Part shown: in pieces, positions 1-7,320 of the stretch
How positions within the stretch are numbered: the stretch's first letter is position 1
Layout: every line of letters begins with the position of its first letter
Assembly (NCBI GenBank): GCA_026996935.1
Contig: JALWJW010000270.1
Coordinates: 1-13,224, forward strand
Length of the DNA stretch: 13,224 nucleotides
Direction of reading: 5' to 3'
Source of the DNA: Hyphomicrobiales bacterium
GTDB taxonomy: Bacteria; Pseudomonadota; Alphaproteobacteria; Rhizobiales; Aestuariivirgaceae
Notes under the pieces: generated by a model
Told to the model about the DNA's origin: nothing
The model's database searches: none
Seen by the model: only the letters and a program-made list of their open reading frames with translations
Program-made: the position numbers and the translations under genes

Positions 1-51
1 AAATTTGCTACAAGAAAACACCTAAAATAATTCTAAGCTGCCAGGCAACCC

Positions 52-786
52 ATGTTAATCGCTCACATCACAGATAGCCACATTGAAATTCCAGAAATTG
101 ACGAGGCGGGTCGCCTAAATGATTTTGAACGGGTAATCGATCATATTAAACAGCAGGAAATCAGGCCCGATTTGCTTGTTCATACTGGTGATATAAGCCA
201 TTGCGATCACGCCAGAGAATATGCTTTTGCAAAATCTGCGATGGACAAAGCAGGGCTGCCCGTTGCGGTTATTCCCGGTAATAAAGACAGCCGGGAGCTG
301 TTGGCTCAAGCCTTCTCAACGCCATTGCCATTTGCCCAGAAGTCGCTTGAGATGGGCGGATGGACATTGCTATTTTTAGACACGCTTCACACTGGGTCCA
401 ACCTTGGTGATTATTGCGATGAGCGGATTAACTGGCTTGAAGGGCAGTTAAGTCAAGCGCGCAACCCGGTTGCTATTTTTATGCATCACCCCTCTTTCAT
501 TATGTCCAATAACCCTTATCCGTTTCAATTTATTGATCAGGCCCCTGCTGACCGGTTTAATAATCTGGTTTGCGGTTTTGATAATGTTAAGGGCATTTTT
601 TGCGGCCATGCCCACCGCAACACAATCGGCGCGGTTGGGCATATTGCTGGCATGACTTTAACAGCCATGTCGCTTGATCGGCGCAAAGGAACGTATGATG
701 ATAAGTTTGATGGCAAACCAATCTATCAACTGATTGAGTTGAACGATGATGGCGGTTTTCAAACCACCCTACAAGCGGCTGGATAG
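52..786 (+). CDS. CpdA/Icc-like metallophosphoesterase (putative cyclic-nucleotide or related phosphodiesterase)
   Basis: A 244-residue calcineurin-fold metallophosphoesterase of the class III phosphodiesterase (Icc/CpdA) group, which hydrolyses phosphodiesters such as 3',5'-cAMP with two bound metal ions in the cytoplasm. The metal-binding motifs appear in order: D8-x-H10 (in ITDSH), G46-D47 (HTGD), G76-N77-x-D79, H145-H146 (MHHPSF) and G185-H186-x-H188 (CGHAH). Length fits the family (about 240-280). Residue 78 is Lys where the family usually has His (GNHD), so activity or substrate may differ from CpdA. The ATG at 52 gives the typical N-terminus MLIAHITDSH; an AGG about 8 bases upstream is a modest ribosome site. 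There is no signal peptide. Its 3' end overlaps the convergent cbbY by 18 bp. The fold is certain; the substrate is not, and the neighbouring Calvin operon gives no direct clue because the gene is on the other strand. Confidence 0.85.
   Translation: MLIAHITDSHIEIPEIDEAGRLNDFERVIDHIKQQEIRPDLLVHTGDISHCDHAREYAFAKSAMDKAGLPVAVIPGNKDSRELLAQAFSTPLPFAQKSLEMGGWTLLFLDTLHTGSNLGDYCDERINWLEGQLSQARNPVAIFMHHPSFIMSNNPYPFQFIDQAPADRFNNLVCGFDNVKGIFCGHAHRNTIGAVGHIAGMTLTAMSLDRRKGTYDDKFDGKPIYQLIELNDDGGFQTTLQAAG
751..768 (-). terminator. Hairpin directly after the cbbY stop codon (candidate operon 3' end)
   Basis: Read on the minus strand, the bases immediately after the cbbY TAG (771-769) are GGTGGTTTGAAAACCGCC. 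They fold into a 7-bp stem, GGUGGUU with AACCGCC including one U-G wobble, closed by a UGAA tetraloop. On the plus strand the wobble becomes a C-A mismatch, so the structure favours the minus-strand transcript. No U-tract follows, so it is not a canonical intrinsic terminator; it could be a 3'-end stabiliser or a weak terminator. It lies within the last codons of the convergent phosphoesterase gene. Confidence 0.4.
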
Positions 787-1464
787 GTCAAACTTTCCCG
801 TTTCCAAATCTTCCATCACCTGTTCGGCACCTGTAAAATCTTCACCTTTTGTATAGGCGCTGCTGGTGATGAGAGTAGGGATATTGGCGCTAAGGGCGGA
901 CGTTAGTCCGATATGAGAATCCTCAATAGCCAAGCACTCATCGGGTGATAAGTTCAGCCTTTCTAAGGCTAATTGATAAACTTGCGGGTCGGGCTTTACC
1001 CGCTCTACTTCATCACCACAGCAAATGGCTTGAAAACGGGCCAAGACATCCTGGCCCATGGTGACTGCGAACAAGGCATCGACATTTTTACGGCTGGTGG
1101 AGGTTGCGATTGCAAGTTTTAGATTTTTCTCAATTGCCTTGACGATAAGCCGTTCAACCCCTGGGCGCAATGACACATCGCCAGAAGCCATCATCTCGCC
1201 ATAGATTCTGGTTTTATCGGCATGCATTTTCGCTGTCATATCGATATAATCACCGGCTAAATCAGGCTGATATTGCTCAATAAAAAACTGCAAACGGTTG
1301 CGACCACCTGCGACCTCTAATAATTTGCCATACATGGCCTGATCCCAATGCCAGTTTAAACCGTAGTTTTCAAACATGGCGTTAAAGGCGGCGCGGTGCA
1401 ACTCTTCGGTTTCAGCCAAAGTGCCGTCAACATCAAAAATTATAGACTTAAGCGGTTTAGACAC
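769..1464 (-). CDS. cbbY: CbbY, xylulose-1,5-bisphosphate phosphatase (HAD family)
   Basis: A 231-residue HAD phosphatase of the CbbY type. In Rhodobacter, CbbY removes a phosphate from xylulose-1,5-bisphosphate, a misfire product of RuBisCO that inhibits the enzyme. Visible motifs: D11-x-D13 in FDVDGTLAETEELHR (the extended CbbY signature), motif II T121-S122-T123, motif III Lys near 157 (VKPDPQVY) and motif IV E181-D182 (IEDSHIGL). A helical cap domain lies between motifs I and II. The chosen start is GTG at 1464, 11 nt after the cbbZ stop, because homology begins there (SKPLKSIIFDVDG); the open frame runs further upstream inside cbbZ but that extension has no family similarity. The ribosome site is weak, so translational coupling to cbbZ is likely. 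It is the last gene of the cbb operon. CbbY usually accompanies red-type form I RuBisCO, which is not in this window. Confidence 0.88.
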   Translation of the reverse strand: MSKPLKSIIFDVDGTLAETEELHRAAFNAMFENYGLNWHWDQAMYGKLLEVAGGRNRLQFFIEQYQPDLAGDYIDMTAKMHADKTRIYGEMMASGDVSLRPGVERLIVKAIEKNLKLAIATSTSRKNVDALFAVTMGQDVLARFQAICCGDEVERVKPDPQVYQLALERLNLSPDECLAIEDSHIGLTSALSANIPTLITSSAYTKGEDFTGAEQVMEDLETGKFDLSSRL

Positions 1465-1475
1465 AATAAATAATC

Positions 1476-2150
1476 TTAAAGATCCTGGCTGGATACGTGT
1501 GGTACCAGATGCTTCAAGTGAGAAAACCGGCAATACAGTGCCTGGTGATAAAGATCGCTTGCCAATATTTTTCGATAACCTTCAGTAAACAGAATAAATG
1601 GAGCATGTGCTGCTTTTGCGGTCGCAGCATCAACTTCACTATCACCCACATAAACAAACTCATCCGGCGCGCAGCCCATTTCCTTTGCACAGGTAATTAA
1701 AGGTTCTGGTGCCGGCTTTCTTTGTGGCAGGCGATCACCGCCAATAACAACATCAAAAAAGTCCGACAAACCCATTTCTTTAACAATTAAATTTGCCAGG
1801 CTTTCGGTTTTATTGGTACAAATGCCCATTTTATACCCTTTGTCTTTAAGCTCTTGCAAGGCTTCAAGAACACCAGGATAAAGCGTTGAATGATCAGCGG
1901 GGGCTCGAGCATATTCTTCTAAGAACATGGCAACAGCTTTATCAAACTCCTCACCTTTAAGCGAGCATTGAACCGTATCAAAACAGCGTTCCACCAGTTT
2001 TGGAATACCATTGCCAATGAAAGACGCAACAGTTTCAAGGGTCAAAGGTTTATGTCCGTGGGCGTTTAAAACCTTGTTTGCAATTACATGCAAATCCGGT
2101 GCTGAATCAATCAGCGTGCCATCTAAGTCGAAAATAATACCTTTGTTCAT
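1476..2150 (-). CDS. cbbZ: Phosphoglycolate phosphatase (HAD family)
   Basis: A 224-residue phosphoglycolate phosphatase (Gph/CbbZ). It hydrolyses 2-phosphoglycolate, the product of RuBisCO oxygenation, to glycolate plus phosphate, the first step of photorespiratory salvage. HAD motifs are clear: nucleophile D8 and acid/base D10 in FDLDGTLIDSAPD, the GNGIPKLV cap region near 46-53, motif II T112 (CTNKTESL), motif III K145 (QRKPAPEP) and motif IV D170/D174 (VGDSEVDAATAKAA). Length matches the family (about 220-230). The ATG at 2150 lies 17 nt after the cbbE stop, with a GAGA-like ribosome site. The family also contains general phosphatases, but position between cbbE and cbbY in a Calvin operon supports the assignment. 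The C-terminal 30 residues (Tyr/His-rich) diverge most from the family. Confidence 0.88.
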   Translation of the reverse strand: MNKGIIFDLDGTLIDSAPDLHVIANKVLNAHGHKPLTLETVASFIGNGIPKLVERCFDTVQCSLKGEEFDKAVAMFLEEYARAPADHSTLYPGVLEALQELKDKGYKMGICTNKTESLANLIVKEMGLSDFFDVVIGGDRLPQRKPAPEPLITCAKEMGCAPDEFVYVGDSEVDAATAKAAHAPFILFTEGYRKILASDLYHQALYCRFSHLKHLVPHVSSQDL

Positions 2151-2167
2151 TGTTTTTGTTCTCGCTT

Positions 2168-2842
2168 TTATTGTGCTTTTTGTGCAGCTTCCCGAATAGC
2201 GGTGATGTTAGCACGGTAAGCTTCTTCGGTACCACCTTTGAATACGGCAGAGCCTGCGACTAATGAGTTCGCGCCAGCAGCAGCAACAAGTGGTGCTGTG
2301 GTTGGATCAATGCCGCCATCAACCTGAATGTGGATATCACGATCACCAATCATTGCTTTTACGCGGGCCACCTTATCAATCACACTCGGGATAAATGCCT
2401 GACCACCAAAACCTGGATTTACCGTCATCAACAAAATCATATCAAGGCGATCCAGAACATATTCAAGCGTATGTTCAGATGTATGCGGATTAAGGGCAAC
2501 ACCTGCTTTACAGCCAAGATCCCGGATCACTTGCAATGAGCGATCAAGGTGAGTTGAAGCCTCTTCATGAACGCAAATCATATCTGCGCCAGCATCGGCA
2601 AAATCTTTAAGATAAAGATCCGCATTTTCAATCATCAAGTGACAATCAAAAACTTTTTTGGAGCTTTTGCGTACAGCTTTAATAATAGGGGGACCAAAAG
2701 TGATGTTTGGTACAAAATTACCGTCCATAACATCGAGGTGAATCCAGTCGGCGCCAGCGCGGTCAACGGCGGCAATTTCATCACCAAGTTTTGAAAAATC
2801 AGATGCCAGAATTGACGGGGCGATAATGATGTCTTTAGCCAT
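2168..2842 (-). CDS. cbbE: Ribulose-phosphate 3-epimerase
   Basis: A 224-residue TIM-barrel epimerase interconverting xylulose-5-phosphate and ribulose-5-phosphate, supplying phosphoribulokinase in the Calvin cycle and also serving the pentose phosphate pathway. The signature is complete: IAPSILASDF (residues 7-16), HLDVMDGNFVPNITFG (35-50, metal ligands H35 and D37), DCHLMIENAD (67-75, H68), MTVNPGFGGQ (139-148) and VDGGI (174-178, D175). The start is set at ATG 2842: an AAGGTG ribosome site ends 6 nt upstream. An alternative GTG at 2851 would add three residues but overlaps that ribosome site. It is preceded by the longest gap in the operon (167 bp after cbbA), which contains three inverted repeats, so it may have its own promoter or lie after an RNA processing site. 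Confidence 0.95.
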   Translation of the reverse strand: MAKDIIIAPSILASDFSKLGDEIAAVDRAGADWIHLDVMDGNFVPNITFGPPIIKAVRKSSKKVFDCHLMIENADLYLKDFADAGADMICVHEEASTHLDRSLQVIRDLGCKAGVALNPHTSEHTLEYVLDRLDMILLMTVNPGFGGQAFIPSVIDKVARVKAMIGDRDIHIQVDGGIDPTTAPLVAAAGANSLVAGSAVFKGGTEEAYRANITAIREAAQKAQ

Positions 2843-2886
2843 TGTATTCACCTTTTGGTGTCATTCACCTTTAGTTTTAAATTTGT

Positions 2887-2927
2887 GGTCTCCTTCACAG
2901 CAGCCCCTCAACCGCGTGAAGGAGACC
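2887..2927 (-). repeat. Strong inverted repeat in the cbbA-cbbE gap (12-bp perfect stem)
   Basis: GGTCTCCTTCAC at 2887-2898 is perfectly complementary to GTGAAGGAGACC at 2916-2927, separated by a 17-nt loop. In the minus-strand transcript this makes a stable hairpin between cbbA and cbbE. The bases after it (ACAAATTTAAAA) contain no U-run, so it does not look like a standard Rho-independent terminator. A role in mRNA processing or differential stability, or as a partial transcription attenuator, is possible. Confidence 0.75.
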
Positions 2928-2936
2928 TTGACCTTT

Positions 2937-2954
2937 AGGCATGTGCACACGCCT
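2937..2954 (-). repeat. Near-palindrome, second dyad in the cbbA-cbbE gap
   Basis: AGGCATGTGCACACGCCT is an 18-bp near-perfect palindrome centred on GTGCAC, with one mismatched pair (2941/2950). In minus-strand RNA the mismatch becomes a G-U wobble, giving a 7-bp stem AGGCGUG/CAUGCCU with a UGCA loop. It could be an RNA hairpin or a dimeric protein-binding site; nothing in the sequence decides between these. Confidence 0.5.
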
Positions 2955-3001
2955 GAAGGAATTTGTTGTTCATTTTTGAGCACCTAAGTTATAAGTGCCG
3001 C

Positions 3002-3021
3002 AAACTGGTTTAACCCAGTTT
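3002..3021 (-). repeat. Hairpin spanning the cbbA stop codon
   Basis: AAACTGG (3002-3008) and CCAGTTT (3015-3021) form a perfect 7-bp stem with a 6-nt loop that contains most of the cbbA stop codon (3010-3012). It is followed on the minus strand by GCGGCACTT, with no U-tract. It is the first of three dyads met by RNA polymerase after cbbA and may mark a 3' end or processing point. Confidence 0.45.
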
Positions 3022-4074
3022 TGGATCCAGATCGCCAGCAGCATAACGTGCGGCCATTTTTTCAACTGGAATTTCTTCGATTTTTGATGCGTTACCCGCC
3101 GTGCGGAATTGCTCAAAACGATCTTTACAAAGTTGCTGCATCGCATCCATTGCCGGTTTTAAGAATTTACGCGGGTCAAACTGAGTGGCATCTTCCATTG
3201 CAACTTTACGCATAATGCCGGTCATTGCCAAACGGCAGTCGGTATCAATATTGACTTTACGAACACCGTAGCTAATACCGCGCACAATTTCGTCAACCGG
3301 AACGCCGTATGTTTGTGGCATACCACCGCCAAACTCGTTGAACAAGTCTTGCAGTTCTTGTGGCACAGACGAAGAACCGTGCATAACCAGATGGGTGTCA
3401 GGGATTTTTTTATGGATCGCTTCAACAACATTCATTGCAAGAATATCGCCATCTGGCTTGCGAGAGAACTTATAAGCACCGTGCGAGGTACCCATGGCAA
3501 TTGCCAAGGCATCGACTTTGGTTTTGCCAACAAAGTCACGGGCCTGATCAGGGTCGGTCAATAGTTGTTCCATTGACAATTTGCCTTCAGCGCCGTGGCC
3601 GTCTTCTTTGTCGCCTTCGCCGGTTTCAAGTGAGCCAAGAACACCCAATTCACCCTCAACAGATGCGCCAACCCAATGGGCCATATCGGTGACACGCTTT
3701 GTGATATCGACGTTATACTCATATGAAGCCACTGTTTTACAGTCGCGTTCCAATGAGCCGTCCATCATCACAGATGTAAACCCGTGCTGAATTGCTGTGG
3801 CACAGGTGGCTTCAGAGTTACCATGATCCTGATGCATACAAATTGGAATTTCCGGGAACATTTCGGTAAGCGCATCAACCATTCTTTGCAGCATGATATC
3901 ACCAGCATATGAACGCGCGCCACGTGATGCCTGAATGATCACTGGAGAATCTACTTCGCGGGCCGCATTAAGAATTGCCAGGCCTTGTTCCATGTTATTG
4001 ATGTTAAACGCAGGAACGCCATAATCGTTTTCTGCTGCGTGGTCTAGTAATTGTCGAAGGGTAATACGGGCCAT
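3010..4074 (-). CDS. cbbA: Class II fructose-bisphosphate (and likely sedoheptulose-bisphosphate) aldolase
   Basis: A 354-residue zinc-dependent class II aldolase. In the Calvin cycle it condenses dihydroxyacetone phosphate with glyceraldehyde-3-phosphate or erythrose-4-phosphate. Key sites are visible: MHQDHGNS at 80-87 (catalytic D83, zinc ligand H84), MDGS at 104-107, GASVEGELGVLGS at 136-148, H198 in GTSHGAYK, H232 in MHGSSS and N275-I-D277 in VNIDTD. The long form (about 345-355 residues) and the TGEGDKEDGHG loop match the CbbA subtype of proteobacterial cbb operons. A GGAG ribosome site lies 8 nt before the ATG at 4074, and the gene starts 22 nt after cbbK. The last codons form part of a hairpin with the stop codon. 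The bifunctional role is inferred from family and context. Confidence 0.95.
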   Translation of the reverse strand: MARITLRQLLDHAAENDYGVPAFNINNMEQGLAILNAAREVDSPVIIQASRGARSYAGDIMLQRMVDALTEMFPEIPICMHQDHGNSEATCATAIQHGFTSVMMDGSLERDCKTVASYEYNVDITKRVTDMAHWVGASVEGELGVLGSLETGEGDKEDGHGAEGKLSMEQLLTDPDQARDFVGKTKVDALAIAMGTSHGAYKFSRKPDGDILAMNVVEAIHKKIPDTHLVMHGSSSVPQELQDLFNEFGGGMPQTYGVPVDEIVRGISYGVRKVNIDTDCRLAMTGIMRKVAMEDATQFDPRKFLKPAMDAMQQLCKDRFEQFRTAGNASKIEEIPVEKMAARYAAGDLDPKLG

Positions 4075-4096
4075 TGTCTATCTCCAAAAGGTCCAA

Positions 4097-5296
4097 TTAG
4101 TTTTGTTCATTTAATGCAGCAACGCCGGGTAATTCTTTGCCCTCAAGCCATTCAAGAAAGGCGCCGCCTGCGGTTGAAATATAGGTAAAATCATCACTTA
4201 CACCAGCCTGATTAAGGGCTGCAACGGTATCTCCACCACCGGCAACTGTAATTAATTTTCCTTGTTTTGTCAGGTCTGCAGCCGCTTTTGCCACAGCAAA
4301 TGTACCATCGCCAAAAGGTTCCATCTCAAAGGCACCAAGTGGTCCGTTCCAAAGCAGTGTTTTCAGATTGGCAAGTCGGTTCGTCAGATCCTGGATTGAA
4401 TCAGCACCAACATCCAAAATCATGCCTTTTCCTGGGTCCTGACCAACAGCAACAGTTTCATTTGGGGCATTGGCTGCAAACGCTTCTGCAACAACCAAAT
4501 CAACTGGCAGTACGATTTCACAATCGTTTTTCTCAGCGGTATCCATAATCTTTTTTGCGGTGTCGACGTAATCGGGTTCGGCAAGCGATCCGCCAATTGG
4601 GAAGCCTTGTGCCAGTAAAAAGGTATTTGCCATTCCCCCGCCAACAATAATTGCATCCATTGTTGGAATTAATGCTTCAAGAACAGTGATTTTTGACGAT
4701 ACTTTTGCCCCGCCAACCAAAGCGGCAATCGGACGCTTGGGTGCACCCAATACAGCATCAAGAGCATCAAGCTCTTTTTTCAAGGACAGCCCTGCATATG
4801 ACGGCAGGTGTTTTGTGACAGCAACTGTTGAGGCGTGGGCGCGGTGACAGCATGAAAACGCGTCATTGACATAAATGTCTGAAAACACGGCAAAACGCAG
4901 CGCAAAGGCATCTGAATTTTCCGTTTCATCGGGATGAAAGCGTAAGTTTTCCAGCATAACGATATCACCATCGTTCATAGCCCAAACAGCTTTTTCAGCC
5001 ACTTCACCAACACAATCTTCGGCAAAGCCGACTTCGCGGCCAAGACTTTTCGCCAATGCTTTTGCAACAGGCTCCAAGGTCATTGATGGATTGCGCACAC
5101 CTTTTGGGCGACCGAAATGAGAAATAATCACAACCCGGGCACCCTGATCGGCAAGATAGGTTGCTGTAGGGGCAAAACGATCAATACGCACAGTATCGGT
5201 TACACGGCCATTTTCCATTGGCACATTCAAGTCAGCACGAACAAGAACAGTCTTGCCTGCAACATCTACACCTTCAATTGATGGTACGTTACTCAT
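4097..5296 (-). CDS. cbbK: Phosphoglycerate kinase
   Basis: A 399-residue phosphoglycerate kinase that phosphorylates the RuBisCO product 3-phosphoglycerate to 1,3-bisphosphoglycerate using ATP, and also works in glycolysis. Both lobes are intact: RADLNVP (20-26) and SHFGRPKG (59-66) in the substrate-binding N-lobe, ENLRFH (116-121), the VGGAKVSSK segment (194-202), GGGMANTFL (219-227), WNGPLGAFE (316-324) and the nucleotide-binding GGGDT (353-357) and STAGGAFLEWLEG (374-386). Length is typical (390-400). The ATG at 5296 has a GGAG ribosome site 10 nt upstream and follows the cbbT stop by 18 nt. It sits where many cbb operons carry cbbG followed by cbbK; the GAPDH gene is missing here. It may also be the housekeeping pgk. 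Confidence 0.95.
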   Translation of the reverse strand: MSNVPSIEGVDVAGKTVLVRADLNVPMENGRVTDTVRIDRFAPTATYLADQGARVVIISHFGRPKGVRNPSMTLEPVAKALAKSLGREVGFAEDCVGEVAEKAVWAMNDGDIVMLENLRFHPDETENSDAFALRFAVFSDIYVNDAFSCCHRAHASTVAVTKHLPSYAGLSLKKELDALDAVLGAPKRPIAALVGGAKVSSKITVLEALIPTMDAIIVGGGMANTFLLAQGFPIGGSLAEPDYVDTAKKIMDTAEKNDCEIVLPVDLVVAEAFAANAPNETVAVGQDPGKGMILDVGADSIQDLTNRLANLKTLLWNGPLGAFEMEPFGDGTFAVAKAAADLTKQGKLITVAGGGDTVAALNQAGVSDDFTYISTAGGAFLEWLEGKELPGVAALNEQN

Positions 5297-5314
5297 GTCA
5301 AAACATCTCCTGTT

Positions 5315-7282
5315 TTAAAATTCTTTTGCCGCAGCAACCACAGCATCCACTGTAATACCGAATTTTTTATACAATTCTTTAAATGGAGCCGAAGCACCAA
5401 AGGAAGACATACCGATAAATTTACCATTGTCGCCAAGATATCTGTCCCAGCCCATGCGAACGGCAGCTTCAACGGCAATTCGAGGAGCCGTGCCAAGGAC
5501 TTCAGCGCGGTAAGCATCTGACTGGGCTTCAAACAATTCCCAGCAAGGCATTGAAACAACTGCTGCTTTAATGCCCTCTTTTGCCAAAACATCCGCCGCT
5601 TCTGTGGCCAATGACACTTCAGAACCGGTGGCCAGAATGGTGACATCGCGTTCGCCATCTGTGCCTTTTATAACATAAGCGCCAAGCGCTGTCAGGTTGG
5701 TATCTGTGTGCTCGGTGCGCTGCATTGGACGACCTTGACGGGTCAGAGCCAAAACAGACGGTGTGTGTTCAGCTTCCATTGTGCATTGCCAGGCTTCGGC
5801 TGTTTCAACGGCATCACAAGGGCGGAAAACATTCATATTCGGCATCGCACGCAATGATGCAATTGTCTCAACAGGCTGGTGCGTTGGACCATCTTCACCC
5901 AGATCAATCGAATCATGGGTTAGAACATAACCGACACGCAAACCCATCAAAGCAGACAACCGCATCGAGCCGCGCATATAATCGGCAAACACCAGGAATG
6001 TACCACCGTAAGGTATAAACCCGCCATGCAAAGCGATGCCGTTCATCGCCGCCGCCATTTCATGCTCGCGCACACCATAATACATATAGTTACCAGCATA
6101 ATCAGGTGGTGTTACAGCGGTCATATCGCTGGTTTTTGTATTATTAGAACCTGTTAAGTCCGCAGAACCGCCAACGGTAAAGGAAATAGCTTTATTGACC
6201 ACTTCCAGGGCATTTTGCGATGCAACGCGTGTTGCCGGTCCGGCAGCTTCTGCTGAAATTTTCTTTTTGTATTCATTGATTGCAGGGGCGAGAACAGCAG
6301 GGACTTTTCCTGAATGGGCCGCCTCGAAGGCAGATTTTTTATCAGATGAGTCCAAACGCGCCTGCCATGCTGCACGATCGGCACTGCCGCGAGAACCAGC
6401 CGCGCGCCAAGCATCCAGAATGTCTTGTGGAATTTCAAACGGTTCAGCATCCCAACCAAGAGCTTTGCGGGTTAGTGCTATTTCTTCATCGCCAAGAGGT
6501 GCCCCGTGAGTGGCTGATGTGCCTTGCTTGTTAGGAGCACCATAACCAATAATAGTGCGACAAGAGATAAATGATGGTTTATCAGATTTGCGGGCCGCTT
6601 CAATGGCTGCTGCGATGGCTTCCTGATCGTGGCCATCAACTTCAATTGCATCCCATCCAGAAGCCTTGAAACGTGCGACCTGATCGGTTGATGTGGAAAT
6701 ATCGGTACCACCATCAATTGTGATTGAGTTGTTATCCCACAAAACGATCAAACGGGATAGTTTCATATGACCGGCCAAATCAATGGCTTCATGTGAAATA
6801 CCTTCCATCAGGCAACCATCACCAACAAAAACATAGGTGTGGTGATCAACAAGGTCATTGCCAAAACGGGCATTGTCCATACGTTCGGCAATTGCCATGC
6901 CAACCGCTGTTGAAATCCCCTGACCAAGAGGCCCTGTGGTTGTTTCAATACCCAGCGCGTGACCATATTCAGGGTGACCGGCGGTGATCGAATCAAGTTG
7001 GCGGAAATTTTTGATCTGATCTATGGTCATGTCTTTGTAACCGACAAGATAGTTCAAAGAATAATGCAGCATTGAAGCGTGACCTGCCGATAATATCCAG
7101 CGGTCACGGTCGGCCCAATCTGGTGCTGCGGCATCAAATTTTAAGAAGCGTGTGAACAAAACGGTGGCCATATCGGCCATACCCATTGGTGCACCGGGGT
7201 GACCTGAGTTTGCGCGTTGAATACCATCCATTGCCAGAGCGCGGATGGCATTTGCCATGTCTTTTTGAGAGATTTCAGTCAT
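5315..7282 (-). CDS. cbbT: Transketolase
   Basis: A 655-residue thiamine-diphosphate enzyme that moves two-carbon ketol units between sugar phosphates, regenerating xylulose-5-phosphate and ribose-5-phosphate in the Calvin cycle. Domains run in the usual order: the TPP-binding N-terminal domain with SGHPGAPMGMAD (26-37), GPLGQG (117-122) and the GDG...NN thiamine motif (G154-D155-G156 to N184-N185); then the pyrimidine domain with REHEM and the HDSIDLGEDGPTHQPVE region; then the C-terminal domain with TGSEVSLA. Length fits the family (650-670). The ATG at 7282 has an AGGGA ribosome site about 9 nt upstream. It lies 38 nt after cbbP. All catalytic histidine contexts look intact. Confidence 0.96.
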   Translation of the reverse strand: MTEISQKDMANAIRALAMDGIQRANSGHPGAPMGMADMATVLFTRFLKFDAAAPDWADRDRWILSAGHASMLHYSLNYLVGYKDMTIDQIKNFRQLDSITAGHPEYGHALGIETTTGPLGQGISTAVGMAIAERMDNARFGNDLVDHHTYVFVGDGCLMEGISHEAIDLAGHMKLSRLIVLWDNNSITIDGGTDISTSTDQVARFKASGWDAIEVDGHDQEAIAAAIEAARKSDKPSFISCRTIIGYGAPNKQGTSATHGAPLGDEEIALTRKALGWDAEPFEIPQDILDAWRAAGSRGSADRAAWQARLDSSDKKSAFEAAHSGKVPAVLAPAINEYKKKISAEAAGPATRVASQNALEVVNKAISFTVGGSADLTGSNNTKTSDMTAVTPPDYAGNYMYYGVREHEMAAAMNGIALHGGFIPYGGTFLVFADYMRGSMRLSALMGLRVGYVLTHDSIDLGEDGPTHQPVETIASLRAMPNMNVFRPCDAVETAEAWQCTMEAEHTPSVLALTRQGRPMQRTEHTDTNLTALGAYVIKGTDGERDVTILATGSEVSLATEAADVLAKEGIKAAVVSMPCWELFEAQSDAYRAEVLGTAPRIAVEAAVRMGWDRYLGDNGKFIGMSSFGASAPFKELYKKFGITVDAVVAAAKEF

Positions 7283-7320
7283 GGAGTGCTTCCCTTTTTA
7301 AAATTGTTACGCTGTGTTGC

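Noticed and set aside
1..51. Possible promoter elements before the phosphoesterase gene
   Set aside because: TTGCTA and TAAAAT are present but only 12 nt apart, so no acceptable promoter can be assembled in the visible 51 bases.
1465..1533. Upstream extension of cbbY (about 23 extra residues inside cbbZ)
   Set aside because: The added residues have no HAD-family similarity and overlap the end of cbbZ; the GTG at 1464 begins exactly where homology begins.
6195..6509. Plus-strand open frame of 104 codons inside cbbT
   Set aside because: It is antisense to a fully intact transketolase and reads as a codon-bias shadow.
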